From Wohlfahrtiimonas larvae_A (GTDB taxonomy: Bacteria > Pseudomonadota > Gammaproteobacteria > Cardiobacteriales > Wohlfahrtiimonadaceae), in contig JBEBSR010000070.1 in NCBI GenBank assembly GCA_040394195.1, positions 1-10,596 of the forward strand: a stretch of DNA of 10,596 nucleotides, written 5' to 3'. The position numbers and the translations under genes were made by a program. Below the pieces are notes generated by a model. The model was given only the letters and a program-made list of their open reading frames with translations, had not been told where the DNA came from and searched no databases. Within the stretch, counting starts at the first letter, position 1. Each line of letters starts with the position of its first letter. This document shows, piece after piece, positions 1 through 5,765 of this stretch.

Positions 1-478
1 GAGCAATACCACGCAATGCATATATAGATGCAGAGAATACAACTTCACAACCATTGTGATTATCTAAACCCCAAGTAGAGCCAATGAGGATGATTTTTGC
101 CTGATCGGCTTTTTTTAGGTTAGGTAATAACGCTTGAATATGTAATAAACATGCGCTGATGTTCACTTGCACCATGTTTAAAATCTCTTGTTGAGACATT
201 GCTTCAAAATTATATTCATCCGAAAAAGCTGTAGATTCCCAAATACCAACGTTATAAATCAAACAATCTATCGCTTCATTTTGAATAGTTTCTGTAACTT
301 GAGCAACCGACTCGATTGTTTTACTGAGATCAGCCAATATCCATCGAATATTTTTATTACAAGTTTCAGAAGAATTTCTTGCAACTGCAAAAGTATTGTC
401 TTGTTCAGAGGGTATCGATTCAATGATGGCTTTACCAAGCCCTTTGCTTGCGCCATAGACTAGAAAATTACGTGACAT
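1..478 (-). CDS. Short-chain dehydrogenase/reductase (SDR), 3' end outside the window, degenerate active site
   Basis: This is the first 159 codons of a Rossmann-fold SDR reading leftward out of the window. Visible family features are the dinucleotide-binding GASKGLG loop (residues 9-15), ADL at 49-51 (adenine-ring contact), YNVG at 75-78 in place of the usual NNAG, the helix-4 Asn in VNIS (105-108), and the catalytic-type Ser134 in IGSTWG. The active-site segment normally reads Y-x-A-S-K-x-A-L-R-G. Here it is FSASIYALRG (148-157), so the catalytic Tyr is Phe148 and the Lys is Ile152. The flanking ASxYALRG is well kept, so the frame is sound. The start is ATG at 478, with AGGAG at 489-485 spaced 6 nt. 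The substrate is unknown. If the substitutions are real, the protein may bind NAD(P) without classical SDR catalysis. The cofactor fold is clear; function is open. Confidence 0.85.
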   Translation of the reverse strand, partial: MSRNFLVYGASKGLGKAIIESIPSEQDNTFAVARNSSETCNKNIRWILADLSKTIESVAQVTETIQNEAIDCLIYNVGIWESTAFSDEYNFEAMSQQEILNMVQVNISACLLHIQALLPNLKKADQAKIILIGSTWGLDNHNGCEVVFSASIYALRGIA

Positions 479-508
479 AGAATGCTCCTATAAAGAATGA
501 GCGCATAG

Positions 509-557
509 TATCATTTTTAGTTGAATGATAATACATATTCATTTATGATTATTTCAA
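509..557 (-). promoter_or_regulatory. Putative promoter and overlapping inverted-repeat operator of the SDR gene
   Basis: On the minus strand TTGAAA (557-552) is followed after 18 nt by TATTAT (533-528), a plausible sigma-70 promoter. A 7-bp inverted repeat, TATCATT (509-515) and AATGATA (524-530) with 8 nt between, covers the -10 and the expected transcription start. That is where a repressor would block initiation. The stretch AATGATAAT (524-532) is shared with the Fur-box candidate upstream of the siderophore operon. As a Fur site it matches only about 12 of 19 consensus positions by my hand count. The regulator is not identifiable. In DNA this AT-rich such repeats can occur by chance. Confidence 0.4.
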
Positions 558-566
558 TAATAGAAC

Positions 567-593
567 AAAAAAAGCCCCCAAATATTTGGGGGC
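567..593 (-). terminator. Rho-independent terminator of yceI
   Basis: Bases 574-593 form a perfect 20-base palindrome (GCCCCCAAAT and its complement) with a G/C-rich outer stem. Seven A's at 567-573 give a U-run on the minus-strand transcript. Orientation and position, 37 nt beyond the yceI stop, fit termination of yceI before the downstream SDR gene. The plus-strand side has only AAAA after the stem, so it is effectively one-directional. Confidence 0.9.
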
Positions 594-629
594 AAAATCA
601 GAGGTAAGGGAGAGTTGGGGATGGAAAAA

Positions 630-1196
630 TTACTGTTTAACTGCTTCTACTTGGATTTGTAATACAACATCTTTTGTCATACCCATATCTACCAAGAAAT
701 CAACGCCCCATTGTGTGCGATCGATTGTTGCAGTGAAATCACCACCGCAAACTTCTGCTTTAAACATTGGGTTGTCATAACAGCTGAATTTAGTTGCTTT
801 CAATGTTACAGGATTCGTTTTGCCCATCATTGTTAATTCGCCTTTGATTTCAGCAGGTTTATCACCATTGAAAACCCATTCAGTTGATTTGAATGTGATA
901 TTTGCGAATTTAGCAATATCTAAAAGATCTGCACTTTTCATGTGGTTATCAAATGCTTCGACGCCAGTATTTAATGAAGATACTGGAATGATAACTTCTA
1001 CAGAACCTGTTTTTTTAGTAGGATCAAAAGATACTTGGCCTTCGATGTTATAGAAGCCACCATGATTTGTTGTTGTACCAAAGTGATCAATGTTAAAACG
1101 AGCATTAGAATGCATTGGATCTAATTTATAATCCGCAGCCATTGAAGCGCCTGCAAACATTGAAACTGCTAAAGCTGATAATACGAGTTTTTTCAT
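630..1196 (-). CDS. yceI: YceI-family periplasmic polyisoprenoid-binding-like protein
   Basis: The product is a 188-residue secreted protein. Residues 1-20 are a Sec signal peptide (MKKL, hydrophobic core, cleavage after ASMA). The mature part starts ADYKLDP and shows the YceI lipocalin-like beta-barrel pattern: HSNARFNIDHFG (29-40), FDNHMKSADLLD (82-93), GELTMMGKTNPVTL (119-132) and DRTQWGVDF (159-167). Family members bind isoprenoid chains such as ubiquinone-type lipids in the periplasm; the physiological role is generally unclear. Cys139 and Cys150, in a CY..10 residues..CGG arrangement, probably form a disulfide. The length is usual for the family. The start at 1196 is chosen over an in-frame ATG at 1211 because GGAGA at 1209-1205 lies 8 nt upstream of it and the upstream ATG overlaps that site. 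It appears monocistronic, ending in the strong terminator at 567-593. No convincing promoter was found. Confidence 0.95.
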   Translation of the reverse strand: MKKLVLSALAVSMFAGASMAADYKLDPMHSNARFNIDHFGTTTNHGGFYNIEGQVSFDPTKKTGSVEVIIPVSSLNTGVEAFDNHMKSADLLDIAKFANITFKSTEWVFNGDKPAEIKGELTMMGKTNPVTLKATKFSCYDNPMFKAEVCGGDFTATIDRTQWGVDFLVDMGMTKDVVLQIQVEAVKQ

Positions 1197-1720
1197 AAGG
1201 ATAATCTCCAAAAATTAAGATATAAATAACTTGATGAGAAATACTATATCAAGCAATAAAACAATGAGATAGCAAAAAAAATGGTAATGAGTGTTCTGAA
1301 TTTAGAATAATTTTGATCGATTTATGGATCTATATTCCAACAATTTCACGTTTTTAGACAAATAGCCAGAATGGCTTGAAAGTTAAATATTAATAAAAGA
1401 AATTAAATGTAAAAAATACCTTTCTTAGGTGCGATAGATTTTTGTATATCCTAGTTGTTTTTTTGAATGCTTTTTATGCAGATTTGTTTTGAAGTAAACA
1501 ATAAAAACCAGTTGTGGTTAAAAATTATGAAGAGCTAATTATAATGTTTTATACAAAATATGTGTTTAATGTATTGATATTAACTGTGATTCTATCAATG
1601 TTTTGAATTTTTGTAAGAAAATAATTTTTAGATGAGAAATATATCAAATGGGATGAGATGTTTACTAGCTTTCTGTTACTGAATCAGTGTCGGCTTAAAA
1701 TATATTTACAGTTTTAAGGG
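1197..1720. other. AT-rich intergenic region without a supported gene
   Basis: About 520 bases lie between the divergently oriented yceI and the riboswitch promoter. Base composition is strongly A/T. I find no long open frame, no tRNA-like or rRNA-like sequence and no mobile-element ends. A small 5-bp hairpin (1364-1376) lacks a U-tract. One 20-codon frame encoding a hydrophobic peptide (1544-1606) has only a weak GAAGAG ahead of it. The segment must contain the yceI promoter near its left end. Its last 25 bases (about 1697-1720) resemble an UP element for the promoter that follows. Confidence 0.6.
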
Positions 1721-1757
1721 TTGCCATAAAAATTTTATGGGCTATAATGCGCCCTGA
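1721..1757 (+). promoter_or_regulatory. Strong sigma-70 promoter of the M-box/corA operon, rrn-P1-like
   Basis: TTGCCA (1721-1726), a 16-bp spacer and a perfect TATAAT (1743-1748) are followed by the G/C discriminator GCGCCC (1749-1754). The likely start is at G1756 or A1757, just before the riboswitch. The 16-bp spacer and TATAATGCGCC run closely resemble stringently controlled rRNA promoters. An A/T tract at 1697-1710 looks like an UP element. A GGGC...GCCC inverted repeat (1739-1742, 1751-1754) flanks the -10. The sequence match is direct; growth-rate or ppGpp control is inference. Confidence 0.85.
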
Positions 1758-1938
1758 TTGCAAATCTAACCTCGTTAGGTGAGGCTCCTGTACGGAGACA
1801 TGCTACTGCCCAGAAACGTCCAAAGACGCCAACGGGTTTGAACAGAAACTATCGAATTAAGGTGGTTTATAACGTAGCTAGCAGTGAATATTTATTCACG
1901 TCTTATGCCGTACAGTGCTAAAACTCAACGATTTGAGG
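1757..1938 (+). promoter_or_regulatory. M-box (ykoK-type) Mg2+-sensing riboswitch aptamer
   Basis: The leader matches my memory of the M-box consensus over most of its length: TCGTTAGGTGAGGCTCCT (1772-1789), the CTGCCCAGAAACGTC segment, the small CGTC-CAAA-GACG hairpin, GCCAACGGGT, TCGAATTAAGGTGGTTT and GTGCTAAAACTCAACGA near the 3' end. The closing helix can be drawn as TCGTT (1772-1776) with AACGA (1927-1931) plus GAG (1781-1783) with CTC (1924-1926). It is extended by CAAAT (1761-1765) with ATTTG (1931-1935) as an alternative or outer helix. A peripheral hairpin is perfect: GTGAATA (1884-1890) with TATTCAC (1893-1899). In this family Mg2+ folds the aptamer and switches off downstream Mg2+ transporter genes. 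The terminator at 2028-2061 and the corA genes fit that role exactly. The family is best known in Gram-positive bacteria. Boundaries are approximate. Confidence 0.95.
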
Positions 1939-2027
1939 GAAGTAGATATCACTGTATGTGCGTGCTTGTGTGCGTGTTTTATAGAGATACTCGTGTGACA
2001 TGTATTTGTTCGCCAAAAGAATAACAC

Positions 2028-2061
2028 ATGCGCCTCTTTTCGTTAGAGGCGCATTTTTTTT
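2028..2061 (+). terminator. Intrinsic terminator, expression platform of the M-box riboswitch
   Basis: A perfect 10-bp stem pairs ATGCGCCTCT (2028-2037) with AGAGGCGCAT (2045-2054) around a 7-nt loop. A run of T's to 2061 follows. It lies between the aptamer and the corA ribosome binding site, so it is a conditional attenuator and not an operon end. The loop plus the start of the 3' arm, TCGTTAGAG (2040-2048), repeats the aptamer's 5' closing strand. The released strand CTCAACGA (1924-1931) could therefore invade the hairpin when Mg2+ is low. Confidence 0.92.
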
Positions 2062-2092
2062 GGCTTTAATACTGTTATTTCGGAGGTTATCT

Positions 2093-3025
2093 ATGCTTAA
2101 AACATTTGATATACAAGCAAAAGATAAGTTGAATCGCGTTAAACCTTCTAACAATTTGTGGATTCAGCTTGTTAACCCAAGTCAGAATGAGCTTGAGCGT
2201 ATCGCTAAAGACTTTTTGATTCCTTTTTCAATGCTCAATATGCATCAATCAGATAAACGCAGCACGGCGATCGAGCGCCATTCTGATCTATTTGCATTTG
2301 TGATTGAATTGCCCATTGCTAACGAAGCAAGCTCAAAAGTTCCTTTCTCCATCATGAAGTTATCCATCATTGTGATTGGTGATGTTGTGATTACGATTGC
2401 TGATCAAGCACATCCAATTTTGGAAGATATGCAAAAGGAATATGCTGCATTATTTTCTACAATGGGTGTGACAAGCTTTGTGAATCGTATTTTTGAATTA
2501 ACCACAGGTTATTTCTTAATTTCAATTGCTCAAATCAGTGACATTGTGGATGAAGTGGAACACCGCTTACAAGTTTCTATCAGCAATAAGCAAGTATTTG
2601 ATTTATTGAATAATAATAAAAGCTATTTATTCTTCATTCGTTCATTGAAACACAATGGCATCATTTTGGATGATTTGGCGAAGAAGCGTTTACTAGCAAG
2701 TGATCATCGTACTGATGTTCAGATGATCGACATTATTGTGGCAAATCAGCAAACGCAAAAGAAAGCAGAAATCTACAATGCAAATTTACGTAACTTGATG
2801 GATGCCTATTCAGCAGCCATTGAAAATAATCTGAGCTTGGCTGTTCAATACTTAACCATTTTTGTCACAATCGCAGCCATTCCAATGGCAGTTGCGGGCA
2901 TTTATGGCATGAATACGCCATTGCCATTCCAAGATGAACCTTATGCTTTGGCTGCATTGGCAGGAATCACAGTTGCAATTGCAGTTGCTGTGATTTCATT
3001 CTTTAAAGTGCGTCGTTATATTTAG
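2093..3025 (+). CDS. corA: CorA-family Mg2+ transporter, first of three tandem paralogues
   Basis: The product has 310 residues, usual for CorA, a homopentameric inner-membrane channel that takes up Mg2+ (sometimes Co2+ or Ni2+) and gates by intracellular Mg2+. The N-terminal two thirds are the soluble domain (WIQLVNPSQNE at 23-33, then beta strands), followed by the long stalk helix ending NLMDAY (234-239). TM1 spans about 250-270 and ends in the YGMN signature (271-274). The periplasmic loop TPLPFQDEP leads to TM2 (about 285-304) and a basic tail (KVRRYI). The start at 2093 has GGAGG at 2082-2086, spaced 6 nt. An in-frame ATG at 2000 is rejected because it precedes the terminator. The gene is first in the riboswitch-controlled operon, with 15 nt to the next gene. 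The intact GMN makes this a likely functional channel. Zn2+ export by a ZntB-type relative is less likely given the M-box. Confidence 0.95.
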   Translation: MLKTFDIQAKDKLNRVKPSNNLWIQLVNPSQNELERIAKDFLIPFSMLNMHQSDKRSTAIERHSDLFAFVIELPIANEASSKVPFSIMKLSIIVIGDVVITIADQAHPILEDMQKEYAALFSTMGVTSFVNRIFELTTGYFLISIAQISDIVDEVEHRLQVSISNKQVFDLLNNNKSYLFFIRSLKHNGIILDDLAKKRLLASDHRTDVQMIDIIVANQQTQKKAEIYNANLRNLMDAYSAAIENNLSLAVQYLTIFVTIAAIPMAVAGIYGMNTPLPFQDEPYALAALAGITVAIAVAVISFFKVRRYI

Positions 3026-3040
3026 TTGTGGGGAGAAAAC

Positions 3041-3991
3041 ATGTTTACAATTTACAAAAGTGATATGAATGGCCAATTGGCCCAAACAAATGCAATTGAG
3101 CATAACAGCTTAATCAATATGGTTAACCCAACAACTGATGAAATTCAATTTATGGCAAAAATCTTAGATTTGCCAACAGATTTTTTCAGCAACTTGTTGG
3201 ATAAAGATGAAAGACCACGCATTGAAAGACATGCCAATGGTTTATTGATGATTTTGAATGTGCCTGTAAAAGTAGAAGCTGCTGAAGATTTAAAGCAAGC
3301 GCCTTATCATACTGTACCAATGGGCATCATTCATGCACAGGATCATTTAGTGATCGTGAGCCGTGAAGAACTGAATGTTGTGAAAGAAGTGATCGAAGGG
3401 CAATATGGTGATTTCCAAAGCTATATGAAAACGCGAATTTCTTTATTGCTGTTCAAAGCTGTTTCAGAATCTTATGAGGATCATTTGGCTTTAGTGAATC
3501 ATCAAGTGGGCGATTTGCAGAAGAAGTTACGTGTTTCTTATCGCAATACTGAGCTATTTGGCTTGATTAACTTAAATAAAAGTTTGGTGTTTTTCTCCAC
3601 AGCATTAAGTGCAATGGCAATTTTATATAAGCGCATTGCAGATGGTGATACTTTCAAAATTCATGAAGATGAACGTAAGCGTTTGCAATCCATCTTGGTG
3701 GATTTAGAGCAATCAGCAGAAGTGATTGAAATGCGCCGTGAAAGTTTAAGTAACTTGATGGATGCTTATGCAACGATCATTCATAACAACTTAAACTCAG
3801 TATTAAAAATGCTCACAACATTAGCAATTGTGATGGTCATTCCAACAATGATTGGTAGCATTTTCTCTATGAATGTGGCTTTGCCAGGTGAAGAAAATCC
3901 TATTTCAACGGTAGTTGTTGGCGTTGGCATGGTTGTAATCAGCGTAGTGTTACTCATTGTATTTTATAAGAAAAAATACTTACGCATGTAA
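3041..3991 (+). CDS. CorA-family protein with degenerate GMN (SMN) signature, second paralogue
   Basis: This 316-residue protein has the full CorA architecture: soluble domain (NMVNPTTDEI at 26-35, DERPRIER at 56-63), a long stalk helix with SLSNLMDAY (235-243), TM1 about 254-274, TM2 about 288-308 and a basic tail (YKKKYLRM). The hallmark Y-G-M-N at the end of TM1 reads F-S-M-N (275-278). The codons are TTC TCT ATG AAT with no frame disturbance. In characterised CorA proteins the GMN glycine is nearly invariant and substitutions usually abolish transport. The loop is also altered (VALPGEENP, against the PLPxQDEP of its neighbours). The start is ATG 3041 with GGGGAG at 3030-3035, spaced 5 nt; a TTG at 3026 is not preferred. 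Tight spacing implies co-translation with the first corA. It may be an inactive, altered-selectivity or hetero-oligomer subunit; this is not decidable from sequence. Confidence 0.92.
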   Translation: MFTIYKSDMNGQLAQTNAIEHNSLINMVNPTTDEIQFMAKILDLPTDFFSNLLDKDERPRIERHANGLLMILNVPVKVEAAEDLKQAPYHTVPMGIIHAQDHLVIVSREELNVVKEVIEGQYGDFQSYMKTRISLLLFKAVSESYEDHLALVNHQVGDLQKKLRVSYRNTELFGLINLNKSLVFFSTALSAMAILYKRIADGDTFKIHEDERKRLQSILVDLEQSAEVIEMRRESLSNLMDAYATIIHNNLNSVLKMLTTLAIVMVIPTMIGSIFSMNVALPGEENPISTVVVGVGMVVISVVLLIVFYKKKYLRM

Positions 3992-4030
3992 AACCAATCA
4001 TTCACAATAAAATTAATGAGGAACATAATT

Positions 4031-4978
4031 ATGATGACAATTTATAACCGCAATGCAGGCCAAGAACTCACAAAAGTAGATGCATTGACACAAAACAACT
4101 GGATTGAAATGATTGCGCCGACGGCGGATGAAATTGCAAAACTCACAGCAGAATTATCATTGCCTACATATTTCTTGGAAGAAGCAACTGATACTAATGT
4201 TCGCCCAAAAATTGAAAGCGAAGGCACAGATCAGTTATTCATCATTCATTTACCATACAATGATCCAAATATTGAACACAGTGGGTTGGATGTGAAATAT
4301 CGTACGATTCCATTTGCAATCATTTTGACGGGCACACATTTCATCACTGTTTGCCAAGAGGAAACACCATTCACAGCAAAATATTTCATGAGTCAAAATT
4401 TGAATTTTGGGGCAGCGCATCACACGCAAAATACACTGAATATTCTGAATAAAACAGCGGATGATTACATTGTATTGACTCAGAAAATTGAGCATGAAAT
4501 TACAGCAGCTGAAGATGAACTATCTCGTTCTTATCGCAACCCTGAGCTGTATACATTATTGTATTTGAATGAAAGCTTGCTCTATATGGCAACTTCTCTA
4601 AAACAAATGTTACACACAATGCGAAAAATTGAACAATATGGTGCCTTGGAAATGCATCGTGATGATCGTGAAATCTTCGTAGATGCATTAGTGGAATTGG
4701 AACAAGCTTATGCTGTGACTGAAATCAATCAGTTGAACTCCAATAACGTGATGGATGCTTATGGCAACATTATTCAAAATAACGTAAGTCATGTTGTTAA
4801 GTTATTAACAGCTGTAACAATTGTATTATCCATCCCGACAATGATTGCGAGCATTTATGGTATGAACGTGCCATTGCCATATCAAGATGAACCAGAAGCA
4901 TTTGCAGTGTTGATTGGTGTGATGGTTATGATGAGCGTTGTGGTTGCTATGATCTTCCGTAAGAAAAATTATTTCTAA
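4031..4978 (+). CDS. corA: CorA-family Mg2+ transporter, third paralogue
   Basis: The product has 315 residues and the CorA fold order: soluble domain (WIEMIAPTADEI at 24-35, VRPKIES at 57-63), stalk helix with NNVMDAY (238-244), TM1 about 257-275, intact YGMN (276-279), loop VPLPYQDEP, TM2 about 290-309 and the tail RKKNYF. The loop is nearly the same as in the first paralogue, so these two look like canonical channels bracketing the SMN variant. Two adjacent ATGs (4031, 4034) are possible. The first is chosen because GAGGA (4018-4022) lies 8 nt upstream and MMTIY parallels MFTIY of the second paralogue. An in-frame ATG at 4016 lies upstream of that site. It follows the second gene by 39 nt and is presumably in the same transcript. 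Confidence 0.95.
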   Translation: MMTIYNRNAGQELTKVDALTQNNWIEMIAPTADEIAKLTAELSLPTYFLEEATDTNVRPKIESEGTDQLFIIHLPYNDPNIEHSGLDVKYRTIPFAIILTGTHFITVCQEETPFTAKYFMSQNLNFGAAHHTQNTLNILNKTADDYIVLTQKIEHEITAAEDELSRSYRNPELYTLLYLNESLLYMATSLKQMLHTMRKIEQYGALEMHRDDREIFVDALVELEQAYAVTEINQLNSNNVMDAYGNIIQNNVSHVVKLLTAVTIVLSIPTMIASIYGMNVPLPYQDEPEAFAVLIGVMVMMSVVVAMIFRKKNYF

Positions 4979-5003
4979 ATCATAAAATTTTTAAAGCACA
5001 ATG

Positions 5004-5032
5004 AAAAGCAATGGTCATGAGCCATTGCTTTT
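5004..5032 (+). terminator. Hairpin after the corA cluster, probable weak terminator
   Basis: A perfect 11-bp stem pairs AAAAGCAATGG (5004-5014) with CCATTGCTTTT (5022-5032) around a 7-nt loop. It lies 25 nt after the last corA stop. The U-run is only four residues and then breaks, so termination may be partial. The next gene starts 37 nt downstream and has no clear promoter of its own, so it may depend on read-through. Confidence 0.6.
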
Positions 5033-5069
5033 GTGTATCATAAGGCTGAATTCATATGGGAGAAATACC

Positions 5070-5645
5070 ATGAAAAAATTAGTATTATTGAGTAGTTTGG
5101 CTTTGGTTTTTGGCATCGCAACGGCACAAGAGAAAGCAGGTAGTTTTAAAGAGGGCTTTAAAATGATGACTGAAAGTGTTGGCACTGGTGTTAAAGATGG
5201 CTGGGATGTTACAAAAGAGAAAACGAGTGAATTATCGAAAGATGCTAAAGAAGGTTTAGATAAAGCTGGTGATAGCATTATGAATACTATTGATGATATG
5301 CAAAATAGCTATGAGGTTTCAGATGCATCAAGCTTGAGAAAATATCTTGTAGTGAGTGATGTAAAAGTTAAAGCATTAGAAAATAACTCATATTCTGTGA
5401 GCGCGATTTTAAAGAATACAGCCAAAAAGCCTGTGAAATTTAATCGCAAGATGAAAAAATTAGAATTGATTGCATTGAATTCTGACGGCATTGCACATTT
5501 TGCATCCAATGAATCTTTAAAAGAGATCAAAGAGCTTGTTGTGCCAGCGGATTCTGGCATTAAAATGACTTGGACATTCAATGATGTGGATAGCCCATTA
5601 ACAACATTCCGATTGTTTAATGTTGACTATTCATTAGTACCGTAA
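5070..5645 (+). CDS. Secreted protein of unknown function
   Basis: The 191-residue protein begins with a clear Sec signal peptide (MKKLVLLSSLALVFGIATA, cleavage before QEKAG) and has no lipobox. Residues about 23-75 are a charged, amphipathic helical stretch (FKEGFKMM, GVKDGWDVTKEKTSE, AKEGLDKAGDS). This resembles low-complexity apolipoprotein- or LEA-like helices. From about residue 85 a beta-rich domain with no Cys follows (LRKYLVVSDVKVK, SVSAILKNTAKKPVKFNRK, TWTFNDVDSPLTTFRLF), with an Ig-like or FxLYD-like strand pattern. I do not recognise the family. The start at ATG 5070 has GGGAG at 5058-5062, spaced 7 nt, and fits the signal peptide; an in-frame ATG at 5001 lies inside the upstream hairpin. 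Its position behind three corA genes suggests, but does not show, a periplasmic role linked to Mg2+ stress. Confidence 0.85.
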   Translation: MKKLVLLSSLALVFGIATAQEKAGSFKEGFKMMTESVGTGVKDGWDVTKEKTSELSKDAKEGLDKAGDSIMNTIDDMQNSYEVSDASSLRKYLVVSDVKVKALENNSYSVSAILKNTAKKPVKFNRKMKKLELIALNSDGIAHFASNESLKEIKELVVPADSGIKMTWTFNDVDSPLTTFRLFNVDYSLVP

Positions 5646-5714
5646 TTGCATACTCATCGTCTTTTAAGATTATATGGAAGGTAGAAGCTTCAAGTTTCTA
5701 AATAATTGAGATAT

Positions 5715-5750
5715 AAAAAAGCCTCTGATATTTGATATCAGAGGCTTTTT
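5715..5750. terminator. Bidirectional rho-independent terminator
   Basis: An 11-bp perfect stem pairs GCCTCTGATAT (5721-5731) with ATATCAGAGGC (5735-5745) around a TTG loop. It has six A's on the left (5715-5720) and five T's on the right (5746-5750), so it provides a U-run for both strands. It sits between the convergent secreted-protein gene (ends 5645) and the siderophore operon (ends 5766) and can serve both. Confidence 0.92.
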
Positions 5751-5765
5751 CAATTCAGGGAAGAA

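Noticed and set aside
188..463. Plus-strand open frame opposite the SDR gene
   Set aside because: It is a shadow of the SDR coding strand with an unconvincing protein composition.
1197..1211. Upstream in-frame ATG (1211) of yceI
   Set aside because: It overlaps the GGAGA ribosome binding site and would put MEIIL ahead of a complete signal peptide.
1364..1376. Small hairpin AGCCA-GAA-TGGCT in the intergenic region
   Set aside because: The 5-bp stem is not followed by a U-tract on either strand, so it is not supported as a terminator or sRNA.
1544..1606. 20-residue hydrophobic peptide frame (MFYTKYVFNVLILTVILSMF)
   Set aside because: It looks like a small membrane peptide, but it has only a weak GAAGAG site, no clear promoter, and such frames arise readily in AT-rich DNA.
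2000..2092. In-frame N-terminal extension of the first corA from an ATG at 2000
   Set aside because: It would run through the attenuator hairpin, has no good ribosome binding site and adds 31 residues not expected in CorA. GGAGG at 2082-2086 marks ATG 2093.
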